Part shown: positions 14,583 through 21,836 of the stretch, in pieces
Layout of the letters: each line of letters opens with the position of its first letter
How positions within the stretch are numbered: position 1 is the first letter of the stretch
Origin: Bacteroidetes bacterium GWA2_32_17
Lineage (GTDB): Bacteria > Bacteroidota > Bacteroidia > Bacteroidales > GWA2-32-17
Length of the DNA stretch: 34,972 nt
Direction of reading: 5' to 3'
Assembly (NCBI GenBank): GCA_001769035.1
Contig: MENF01000037.1
Coordinates: 1-34,972, forward strand
Notes under the pieces: model-generated
Told to the model about the DNA's origin: nothing
Seen by the model: the letters and a program-made list of their open reading frames with translations, nothing else
Database searches by the model: none
Made by a program: the position numbers and the translations under genes

Positions 14583-17398
14583 TATTTGTTTTCAGGTTTT
14601 AAATACACCTTAACATAATTCTTCATGTTAAAATACTTTGTAGCAGCATCTTTTATTTCTTCATTTGTTATAGCTTTTACATTATCTTTAAAGTCGGCAA
14701 ACGATTTTTTTGGCTCATCGTAATAATAAAGATTTTCTAATTTTCGAACCCACCAATCGTTTTTCTTTAAGTCTGTTTCGCGTTCGCGAATAAGAGTTTC
14801 TTTAATTTTATTCATGTCTTCTTCGGTTGGACCATTTTTAACTATTTTATTCATTTCACTATAAATAACTTTTACAAGTTTATCCTGACGTTTTGGGTCG
14901 CAACCAAAAATTATTGTTAAACTATATTCCGATTTCGGGAATTTCTCTACTTGGTCGCGTACTTGCAAACCGTAAGTTCCACCTTCGTTTTCGCGAACAG
15001 TTTCGCGAAGTTTAATATCTAAAATACGAGCAAGCATTTTTTCAATTAAAATATTTTTCAACGACCATTCGAAGTCGGTATTCCAAACTAAACCGACAAA
15101 TCCTTTTTCTTCAATGCCTTTGTTTACAATTTCTTCAACAATGCCTTGTGGAAATTTAGGATTTACATCTTTCCATGTTTCTTTTTGTCCTTTTGAAGGT
15201 AATCCGCCTAAATATTTTTGAAGTAATGGAATAATTGTTTCAGCTTCGAAGTTCCCAACGAAGAAAAATTTAGTTTCCGATGCATCGTCGAAACGCTCTT
15301 TATAAAATTCAAATGCTTTTTCAAGCTCAATTTTTTCGAGTTGTTCAACTGTAGGAATAACAATAGAACGAGGGTCGTTATGTGTAACCGTTTCGATAAG
15401 TTTTTTATAAAAAGCATATTGTGGGTTGTTAGCAACAAACATTAATTGTGATTTTATTTTTGAAACAAAAGCATCGAAAGCTTCTTTATCAGAACGTGGC
15501 TCGGTATAATACAAATAAATTAATTGCAATGTAGTTTCTAAATCGGCAGTTGCACATTTTCCACTAATGCCTTGCTTAAGTTCCGAAATATTGGGTCCAA
15601 TTGATAAATCTTTACCTGCAAGTTTTTTACTTAAATCAGTTTTATTAAATTTTGAAATACCACTTTCGTCAACAATGTCAGCAGCAAACATTGCTGTTAT
15701 AAAATCATCGTTGCTTGCAAGCGATGTTCCGCCAAGCGAATATGACGAAATTTTTATCTCGTTATTTTTAAAAGTAGTTGGTTTTAAAATTGCTTTAACT
15801 CCATTAGCAAAAGTAACTTCAGTATAATCAAGTTCGGCATTTACATTTTTGCTAATAATTTCGCTACCAATAGGAATGTTTGCTAAAATCGGGTCGCTCG
15901 AAACATTCTCGGTATAAGCTACTAACTCTTTTGTTTTAACACTCTTAATAATATTTAATAAATCGTCGGCAGCAGGTACTTTAATTTCTTCTTTTTTAGG
16001 TGCAGTAACCATAATCACCATATTTTTATCGCTTATCCATGTTTTAACAAGCTCATTTATTTCCTCAATTTTTATTTCGGGCATAAATTGTTTTGCTAAT
16101 TCAAAGTTTTTTTGTGCTCCGGGAATTGGGTTTTCGGCTAAAAAATTATAAACATAATCCATCGCCAAATTTCCCGATTCGGTTTTATCAAATTCTTTGG
16201 CTTCCTTTTCGTATTGTGTTAAAATTTTAGCTTTTTGACGTTCAAATTCGCTTACTGTAAAGCCAAAACGTTTTACTCTTTCGTTTTCTGAAAGTAAAAC
16301 TTCGAATCCTTGAGTAATTTGATTCTCTTTAGTTTGTGCATAAGCAAGATAAGCATCTTTTGAACGAGCTAAAAATTCTCCGTAATTTGTTCCGGCATAA
16401 ACAAAAGGAGCATCGGGTTTTTGCATTAACTCATCAAGACGGTCGTTTAGCATACCTGTAAACAATTCGTGAACCATATAATTTTTGTAATCTCCAATTG
16501 TTTTTGTATTTTGTTTTGGATGTTTATAAAAGAACATTACATTACTTGATGTTGCTTCTTCATCTGTTTCTATACTAATGAGTGGTTCATCGTTATCGGG
16601 CAAGTCGTAAACTTCACGCTTGATAGGATTGGTGGGATTTGTTATTTTGCTAAAATGAGCTATTATTTTTTGTTCCATTTGTGCAATGTCAATATCGCCA
16701 ACAATAACAACAGCCATTAAATTAGGACGATACCAAGTTTTGTAAAAATTTATTAAAGTCGGATGTTTAAATCCTTCAAGAACTTCTTTTGTGCCAATAG
16801 GAACTCTGTTTGCATATTTTGAACCTTTAAAAATTACAGGAAAAGATTTTTTTCTCATTCTATCATAGGCACCAAGTCCTAAACGACGCTCTTCTAAAAC
16901 AACTTTACGTTCCTTATCAATTTCGATACCATCAAAAGAAACATTATGTGCCCAATCTTCAATAATCTGAAATCCTTTATCAACAAGTTCGGGTTCGTCG
17001 GTAGGTACTTTAAGCATATAGACGGTTTCGTCAAAACTTGTGTAAGCGTTAAGGTCAGCTCCAAAACGTATTCCCATTTTTTCAATTGTATTTACAAGAT
17101 CATTTTTAGGAAAGTTTTTAGTTCCATTAAAACACATGTGCTCACAAAGGTGAGCAAGACCTTGCTGGTCATCATTTTCTAAAACCGAACCTGCATTTAC
17201 TGCCAAACGAAGTTCAACACGATTTTCGGGTTTGCTGTTTTTTCGAATATAGTAAACTAACCCGTTATCAAGTTTCCCAATTTTAATGTTTGGGTCAATT
17301 GGCATTAATTGTTTTAAATCGGTATTGGTTTGAGCAATTGCTGCTACTGAAAAAATGCCAACAAATAAAAACAAAAACAAATTTTTTAATTTTCTCAT
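14582..17398 (-). CDS. M16 family zinc metallopeptidase, full-length two-unit form
   Basis: A 938-residue pitrilysin-family protease. A signal peptide (about 1-22, ending AAIAQ) sends it to the periplasm or envelope. The inverted zinc motif HLCEH (His83, Glu86, His87) lies in GLAHLCEHMCFNGT, and Glu163 in the ERKVVLEE segment 76 residues later is the third ligand. The size fits two fused M16 units (about 35-480 and 510-938), the second lacking HxxEH as expected. Members degrade peptides held in a closed chamber. The start codon gives a good signal peptide. The 3' end touches the long palindrome at 14459-14582; the GT2 gene lies 62 bases upstream. Confidence 0.95.
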   Translation of the reverse strand: MRKLKNLFLFLFVGIFSVAAIAQTNTDLKQLMPIDPNIKIGKLDNGLVYYIRKNSKPENRVELRLAVNAGSVLENDDQQGLAHLCEHMCFNGTKNFPKNDLVNTIEKMGIRFGADLNAYTSFDETVYMLKVPTDEPELVDKGFQIIEDWAHNVSFDGIEIDKERKVVLEERRLGLGAYDRMRKKSFPVIFKGSKYANRVPIGTKEVLEGFKHPTLINFYKTWYRPNLMAVVIVGDIDIAQMEQKIIAHFSKITNPTNPIKREVYDLPDNDEPLISIETDEEATSSNVMFFYKHPKQNTKTIGDYKNYMVHELFTGMLNDRLDELMQKPDAPFVYAGTNYGEFLARSKDAYLAYAQTKENQITQGFEVLLSENERVKRFGFTVSEFERQKAKILTQYEKEAKEFDKTESGNLAMDYVYNFLAENPIPGAQKNFELAKQFMPEIKIEEINELVKTWISDKNMVIMVTAPKKEEIKVPAADDLLNIIKSVKTKELVAYTENVSSDPILANIPIGSEIISKNVNAELDYTEVTFANGVKAILKPTTFKNNEIKISSYSLGGTSLASNDDFITAMFAADIVDESGISKFNKTDLSKKLAGKDLSIGPNISELKQGISGKCATADLETTLQLIYLYYTEPRSDKEAFDAFVSKIKSQLMFVANNPQYAFYKKLIETVTHNDPRSIVIPTVEQLEKIELEKAFEFYKERFDDASETKFFFVGNFEAETIIPLLQKYLGGLPSKGQKETWKDVNPKFPQGIVEEIVNKGIEEKGFVGLVWNTDFEWSLKNILIEKMLARILDIKLRETVRENEGGTYGLQVRDQVEKFPKSEYSLTIIFGCDPKRQDKLVKVIYSEMNKIVKNGPTEEDMNKIKETLIRERETDLKKNDWWVRKLENLYYYDEPKKSFADFKDNVKAITNEEIKDAATKYFNMKNYVKVYLKPENK

Positions 17399-17460
17399 GA
17401 CTTTAAATTTTAATTGAAATATTATGACGAATATAAATTTTATTTGTTACAATTAGCTGA

Positions 17461-18411
17461 TTAAATTATTTTATCAATAAGATAATGGTTTCTATCGGTA
17501 GAATTGCGGCTAACAAGCTCGGCTAAAAAGCCCGAAAGAAAAAGTTGAACGCCTAATATTACAGCAACTAAAGACAGGTAAAATAATGGTTGTTCGGTAA
17601 CATTTCGGTATGGCAAATTATTTATAGCACAATAAATTTTTTCGACGATTAAGAAAATAGCAACTCCGCCACCGAGAATAAACATAATTGCACCCCAAAT
17701 TCCAAAAAAGTGCATTGGTCGTTTTCCAAACCGGGTGATAAATGTTACAGAAAGCAAATCAAGTGGTCCGCGAATAAATCGTTCTAAACCAAATTTTGAT
17801 TTTCCGTATTTACGTTCGTAGTGTGCAACAACTTTTTCGCCGATTTTTTTAAATCCAGCCCATTTGGCTAAAACAGGTATATAACGGTGCATTTCGCCAT
17901 AAACCTCAACGCTTTTTATTACGTTTTTTTTGTATGCTTTAAGTCCACAATTCATGTCGTGGAGCTTAATTCCGCTAATTATTCTGACAGTAAAATTATA
18001 AAGCTTGCTGGGTAAATTTTTTGTTAAAACCGGGTCGTGGCGATTTTTTTTCCATCCCGAAACAATATCGTAATTCTCGTTTTTAATCATATTGTATAGT
18101 TCGGGAATTTCATTGGGGCTATCTTGTATGTCGGCATCCATTGTAATAACAACATCGCCTTGTGCGGCTTCAAATCCGCTATATAACCCAGCCGATTTGC
18201 CATAATTACGGCGAAATTTTATTGCTTTAATTTCGGAATTATTGGAAGATAATTTTTCTATTACCTCCCACGAATTATCGTTACTTCCATCGTCAATAAA
18301 AACTACTTCGAACGAAAATTTATGCTCAAGCATAACTTTTTTTATCCAGACGAAAAGTTCGGGTAACGATTCGGCTTCATTAAATAAAGGTATTACAACC
18401 GAAATATCCAT
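17461..18411 (-). CDS. GT2 family glycosyltransferase with C-terminal membrane segments
   Basis: A 316-residue GT-A fold transferase of the DPM1/GtrB/ArnC type. The N-terminal domain begins DISVVIPLFNEAESL and contains the metal-binding DADIQD (about residue 93-98). Two hydrophobic segments follow at about 233-258 and 270-298 (FFGIWGAIMFILGGGVAIFLIV and PLFYLSLVAVILGVQLFLSGFLAEL). Enzymes of this type move a sugar from a nucleotide donor to a polyprenyl phosphate at the inner membrane. Its start is one base after the stop of the DUF4199 gene, so the two are almost certainly translated from one message. Confidence 0.93.
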   Translation of the reverse strand: MDISVVIPLFNEAESLPELFVWIKKVMLEHKFSFEVVFIDDGSNDNSWEVIEKLSSNNSEIKAIKFRRNYGKSAGLYSGFEAAQGDVVITMDADIQDSPNEIPELYNMIKNENYDIVSGWKKNRHDPVLTKNLPSKLYNFTVRIISGIKLHDMNCGLKAYKKNVIKSVEVYGEMHRYIPVLAKWAGFKKIGEKVVAHYERKYGKSKFGLERFIRGPLDLLSVTFITRFGKRPMHFFGIWGAIMFILGGGVAIFLIVEKIYCAINNLPYRNVTEQPLFYLSLVAVILGVQLFLSGFLAELVSRNSTDRNHYLIDKII

Positions 18412-18412
18412 T

Positions 18413-18979
18413 TTATTTGTTTTCTTCTTTATTTTCTTTTTCTATTTCTGCCATTGCGGCATCGTAACTATTTGTTTTTTTACGAATAAATGCTGAGATT
18501 ATTAACGAAAAAAGAAATCCCCAAAATGTGTATGAAAAGACAGTGCCTAAAGCAATAGTAAAAGGTGTAGTAAATTTTTTAGTCATTTCTAATGCCATGT
18601 CAATTTGGTCGTCGGGCAAACCTTGTTCGTACATTTTTTCTTCCATTATTGAATACATTTTCCCCATTGCATCGGTATCAATAAATTTTAGAAAAACAAA
18701 CATGTAAAATGCAACAATTACCGAAGCAAAAAAACTTATTGTTGTTCCTGTTCCGAGTGCTCGTCCATAGGTAATGTTACCATTTAATGCAGTATCTTTA
18801 AAATGTTTAGTGCCAATAATTATAACAAAGATTAAAACAATATAAATAAAGATTGCAACAAAAGTATTTTCCTGAATATTTAAAAAATATAGTAAAACAG
18901 AAACAATTATTATTGCAAGTCCTGCAATTGCTCCAAAATTCATATTGTTTTTCCAAAAAAGTGCCCGTTGATTAGTCAT
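18413..18979 (-). CDS. DUF4199 membrane protein
   Basis: A 188-residue protein with four hydrophobic segments (about 12-32, 37-53, 76-98 and 138-163) and a charged C-terminal tail rich in Glu and Lys. The layout, a TM pair, a NGNITYGRALGTG turn, a soluble helix EEKMYEQGLPDDQIDMALEM and a last TM, matches DUF4199, a family found in Bacteroidota with unknown function. It is the first gene of a pair with the GT2 glycosyltransferase, one base apart, which suggests work on the same lipid-linked step. The function is not known. Confidence 0.85.
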   Translation of the reverse strand: MTNQRALFWKNNMNFGAIAGLAIIIVSVLLYFLNIQENTFVAIFIYIVLIFVIIIGTKHFKDTALNGNITYGRALGTGTTISFFASVIVAFYMFVFLKFIDTDAMGKMYSIMEEKMYEQGLPDDQIDMALEMTKKFTTPFTIALGTVFSYTFWGFLFSLIISAFIRKKTNSYDAAMAEIEKENKEENK

Positions 18980-19011
18980 AACATCAAAATATTATTAAAT
19001 TAAATGAAAAA

Positions 19012-19019
19012 CAAAGGTA
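19012..19019 (-). promoter_or_regulatory. -7-like element upstream of the DUF4199-GT2 pair
   Basis: Minus strand reads TACCTTTG, matching TAnnTTTG, about 33 bases before the ATG. There is no TTG at the usual distance. Confidence 0.45.
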
Positions 19020-19058
19020 TTATTTTTTTTTAAATTTTTTTAATTCGCAAATTATAAC

Positions 19059-19066
19059 TAATTTTG
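19059..19066 (+). promoter_or_regulatory. -7 element of the SRP RNA gene
   Basis: TAATTTTG fits TAnnTTTG and ends four bases before the first paired base of the SRP RNA, the expected distance to a transcription start. Confidence 0.65.
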
Positions 19067-19070
19067 TGCG

Positions 19071-19167
19071 GGGTAAGTCTTATACGATCAGCTCCCTTTG
19101 AACTCCCCCAGGTCTGGAAGGAAGCAAGGGTAAAAGGTTGTAGCGGTGCGATATAAGGAGCTTACCC
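19071..19167 (+). ncRNA. ffs: Signal recognition particle RNA, small bacterial type
   Basis: About 97 bases. The diagnostic domain IV internal loop and GGAA tetraloop are in CCAGGTCTGGAAGGAAGCA (19109-19127 region), the Ffh-binding site. The ends GGGTAAG (19071-19077) and CTTACCC (19161-19167) pair to close the helix, and ATATAAGGAGC pairs with GCTCC further in. A T-run follows directly as terminator. With Ffh it targets nascent membrane and secreted proteins. Exact ends may differ by a few bases. queG begins 26 bases downstream. Confidence 0.93.
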
Positions 19168-19193
19168 TATTTTTTTGAATCCACTTAACAGAA

Positions 19194-20114
19194 ATGAATC
19201 TTCAAGACATTTCATCCAAAATTAAAAAATACGCTTTAGAAATTGGATTTAACGATTGTGGTTTTGCAAAAGTAGAAGAATTAACTTTTAATAAACAAAA
19301 ATTATACTTTTCAATAAATAATGGTTATACTGCCAAACTATCTTTTTTAAGTAGAAATGTTGATAAGAGAGCTAATCCTGCTATTTTATTTAAAAATGCA
19401 AAAACTGTAATTATAGTTTTAGCAAGTTATTTTCCCCAAAAAATACAAAACGAAAAAAAATATAAAATTTCGATTTACTCTTATAGTAACAATTACCATA
19501 ACATTATAAAGAATAATTTGAATAAATTATTTTTCAAACTAAAAGAAGTATTTCCTGATGTAATCGGAAGGGTTTTTTGTGATTCATCTCCGATTTTTGA
19601 AAAAGAATGGGCTAAACGAGCTGGCTTAGGGTGGCTCGGTAAAAATAATTTATTAATTAATAAAAAATTCGGGTCATTTGTTTTTATTGGAGGAATATTG
19701 ATTGATAAAGAACTTTATTACGATAATGCTTTTGAAAAAACTTGTGGTAATTGTAATTTATGTATCGAAAGTTGCCCTACAAAAGCATTAAGCCCATATT
19801 TATTAGATGTTAATAAATGTATTTCATATATAACAATAGAAAATAAAAACAATAAAATACCAGAAAGTTTTAAAGAAAAAATAAAAAATGAAATATATGG
19901 ATGTGATATTTGCCAAAATGTTTGTCCGCATAATAAAAAATTAAATGCTGGAGCATATCATTTCTTTAAGCCAAATGAATATGTAAACTGGAATGAAGAA
20001 AATTGGGAAAACCTAAATGAAGAAAAATTTAAAAGTGTTTTTAAAGATACTGCAATTGTTAGAATTGGCTTAAAACAACTTAAAAGAAATATAGAATTTG
20101 TTAAAAAGCATTAA
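19194..20114 (+). CDS. queG: Epoxyqueuosine reductase
   Basis: A 306-residue cobalamin-dependent iron-sulfur enzyme that reduces epoxyqueuosine to queuosine in tRNA, the last step of the pathway. Two 4Fe-4S cysteine sets are present: C184-x2-C187-x2-C190-x3-C194 (CGNCNLCIESCP) and C237-x2-C240-x3-C244 (CDICQNVCPH), with Cys209 between. The catalytic Asp is Asp130 in FCDSSPIFEKEWAKRAGLGWLGKNNL. Length lacks the C-terminal HEAT extension of longer forms. It lies directly behind the SRP RNA and has no clear promoter of its own, so read-through is possible. Confidence 0.95.
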   Translation: MNLQDISSKIKKYALEIGFNDCGFAKVEELTFNKQKLYFSINNGYTAKLSFLSRNVDKRANPAILFKNAKTVIIVLASYFPQKIQNEKKYKISIYSYSNNYHNIIKNNLNKLFFKLKEVFPDVIGRVFCDSSPIFEKEWAKRAGLGWLGKNNLLINKKFGSFVFIGGILIDKELYYDNAFEKTCGNCNLCIESCPTKALSPYLLDVNKCISYITIENKNNKIPESFKEKIKNEIYGCDICQNVCPHNKKLNAGAYHFFKPNEYVNWNEENWENLNEEKFKSVFKDTAIVRIGLKQLKRNIEFVKKH

Positions 20115-20128
20115 TTTATATTTTAACT

Positions 20129-20511
20129 TATAGGGAGCTTCTAAAAATACTAAAATCGTAATGCTGTCCCGCTTAGGCGGGATTAGCATCTATAACTAAC
20201 TGATGTTACGCACAATTGATTTTTTAAAAATATTTTACGATGAGCAATAAGAATAAAACTCTTTATAAACCTCACCCTAAATCCCTCTCCAAAGGAGAGG
20301 GACTTTTAACACATAAGGTAATTCGGGTGTTTTTGCTCCCTCTCCTTTGGAGAGGGTCGGGGGTGAGGTTTTTGTGATTTTTATTTCAATATATCTTATA
20401 TTGCCTGAAAATTAAACTATGCGTAACTAACTAATAATCAGATTCCTTTCATCGTTATCGCTCAGAACAAGTTCGGAATGACGGAGCATTAATTTTTAGA
20501 AGCCCCCTATA
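20129..20511. mobile_element. MITE-like element with 20-bp terminal inverted repeats
   Basis: A 383-base element without a gene. The left end (20129-20148, TATAGGGAGCTTCTAAAAAT) and the right end (20492-20511) are inverted copies with one mismatch. Inside are small palindromes (TCCCGC-TTAG-GCGGGA), a large inverted repeat (20270-20368) and the phrase GGAATGACGG just before the right end. A one-ended copy of the terminal repeat occurs at 33487-33505. No transposase is present, so movement would need one elsewhere. The rest of the gap, 20512-20714, is AT-rich with TTTGAACTTTGAATTTG-like low-complexity sequence and no gene seen. Confidence 0.8.
20270..20368. repeat. Nested inverted repeat rich in CCCTCTCC/GGAGAGGG
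   Basis: Left arm 20270-20302 and right arm 20337-20368 are reverse complements with a few mismatches (CCTCACCC outermost). Each arm is also a palindrome by itself (CCCTCTCC, AAA or TTT, GGAGAGGG), so the DNA could form a cruciform or the RNA two alternative folds. Far more GC-rich than its surroundings. Confidence 0.85.
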
Positions 20512-20714
20512 GTTTAAATGTGAAGTTATAGATTCTCAAAAATGAATGTCTAAAAATTCAATTTTCAGTGCCAAAGTTCAAAAAAAACCTAAATCTCTTT
20601 GTTTATTAGTTGTTTGCAGTATGTTATATTTTTTCTTTTTCCTTGAAATTTGATATTTTGAACTTTGAATTTGTAACTTTTTAATTAATGCTGATATTAT
20701 ACTTAAAACTTTAA

Positions 20715-21416
20715 TTACCCTAAATCGCTGATTCTCTCAAGTAAATCAATGTCAACAATTTTAATTCTCCTGCCATTTATTTCGATAACCTTTTCTTGAG
20801 CAAAACTACTAAGTGTTCTTATAGCATTTGAATTAGTCATGTTGCTTAAACTTGCTAAATCTTCGCGGGATAAATGGGCTTTTATAGTTTTATTATCATC
20901 TTCCATACCATAAGTATCTTTTAAAACTAAAATTGATTCAGCTAATCGCCCTCTGACGTGCTTTTGTGTTAATGTTACACATCTGCTGTTCGAAAATCCA
21001 AGTTCAGTTGCCAGAGATTTTAATATTATCATTGCCAAATCAACATTGCGATAAAGTACTTCGAACAATGCATCCTTTTCGATAATGCATACTGTGCTAT
21101 CTTCTAATGCAATAGCTGTAGCAAGATAATTTTCGTCAGCAAAAATTGCTCTATAACCAATAAAACCAATAGGTTTAGCTAATCGTACAATTTGTTCACG
21201 ACCTCCAATTCCTTCCTTGAACAATTTAACTTTACCTTCCGAAAGACTTATTAAGCCTGTTGGTTTATCACCTTCGCGATAAATAATCTCATTTTTTTTA
21301 TAGCTAATGCAAGTATGATACTGACGAAGAAAATCGAGTTGACTTTTAGGCAATTTTCCGAAAATAGATAAACTATTATCTAAACAATTACAAATCAAAC
21401 TTTTAGAAGTTTTCAT
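20715..21416 (-). CDS. Crp/Fnr family transcriptional regulator
   Basis: A 233-residue regulator. The N-terminal cyclic-nucleotide-binding-type beta-barrel (about 20-135, EIIYREGDKPTGLISLSEGKVKLFKEG) is followed by a long helix and a winged helix-turn-helix (about 155-225, LSREDLASLSNMTNSNAIRTLSSFAQEKVIEINGR). Cys9 and Cys11 lie near the N-terminus (ICNCLDN); this falls short of the full FNR four-cysteine set, so oxygen sensing by an iron-sulfur cluster is not supported. Effector unknown. The start at 21416 is chosen because the longer frame to 21437 adds MFYYFFI, and a good promoter lies at 21451-21481. An inverted repeat upstream (21583-21609) could be a binding site. Confidence 0.92.
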   Translation of the reverse strand: MKTSKSLICNCLDNSLSIFGKLPKSQLDFLRQYHTCISYKKNEIIYREGDKPTGLISLSEGKVKLFKEGIGGREQIVRLAKPIGFIGYRAIFADENYLATAIALEDSTVCIIEKDALFEVLYRNVDLAMIILKSLATELGFSNSRCVTLTQKHVRGRLAESILVLKDTYGMEDDNKTIKAHLSREDLASLSNMTNSNAIRTLSSFAQEKVIEINGRRIKIVDIDLLERISDLG

Positions 21417-21450
21417 GATAAAAAAGTAATAAAACACATATTTAATCTTA

Positions 21451-21481
21451 CAAATATAAGATTTTAATAAGAATTATACAA
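21451..21481 (-). promoter_or_regulatory. Bacteroidota promoter of the Crp/Fnr gene
   Basis: Minus strand: TTG (21481-21479), a 20-base spacer and TATATTTG (21458-21451). It is a full consensus match, 34 bases before the ATG. Confidence 0.8.
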
Positions 21482-21582
21482 TTATTTTTGAAATAATTTA
21501 TTTATCGTAACATATACATTATCAGATGTGTATAAAAACAGTTTACACAAGATTTTAAAACCTGAACGCAACTGTCAGACAA

Positions 21583-21609
21583 CTAACATATTAGTAATTA
21601 TATGTTTAG
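21583..21609. promoter_or_regulatory. Possible operator: inverted repeat AACATA-N10-TATGTT
   Basis: CTAACATA (21583-21590) and TATGTTTAG (21601-21609) are inverted about a 10-base centre. Related AACATAT words occur nearby at about 21507-21513 and 21610-21616. It lies between the Crp/Fnr gene and the helicase gene and has the size of a dimer site. The rest of 21417-21836 is AT-rich, with one dispersed repeat and promoter elements. Confidence 0.35.
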
Positions 21610-21691
21610 TAACATATTTTTTATTTTTGTAATTATTTTTTGAAGTTGAAAGTTAAACAAAATGTATAAAATCTTATTCGATATAAACTCT

Positions 21692-21732
21692 AATGAATTT
21701 AATTTTTAATGAGGGTTTTTAAGGTTCGACTA
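21692..21732 (+). repeat. Dispersed direct repeat, copy 2
   Basis: Partner of 48-88: 41 bases with three differences, the last 25 identical (21708-21732). It lies about 105 bases upstream of the helicase start. Confidence 0.85.
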
Positions 21733-21805
21733 CATAATATTTCGAAATACAAATAAATATTTTCAATAATTTCTCAAATTTATTCAATATTTGAAAATAG
21801 TTCAT

Positions 21806-21813
21806 TAATTTTG
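21806..21813 (+). promoter_or_regulatory. -7 element of the helicase gene
   Basis: TAATTTTG matches TAnnTTTG and lies 23 bases before the GTG start. A -33 TTG at normal spacing is not found. Confidence 0.5.
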
Positions 21814-21836
21814 CAATCTCATTCCAAATTATTTTA

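Noticed and set aside
20715-21416. Oxygen-sensing FNR
   Set aside because: Only two N-terminal cysteines are close together and the full four-cysteine cluster pattern is lacking; the general Crp/Fnr family call is kept.
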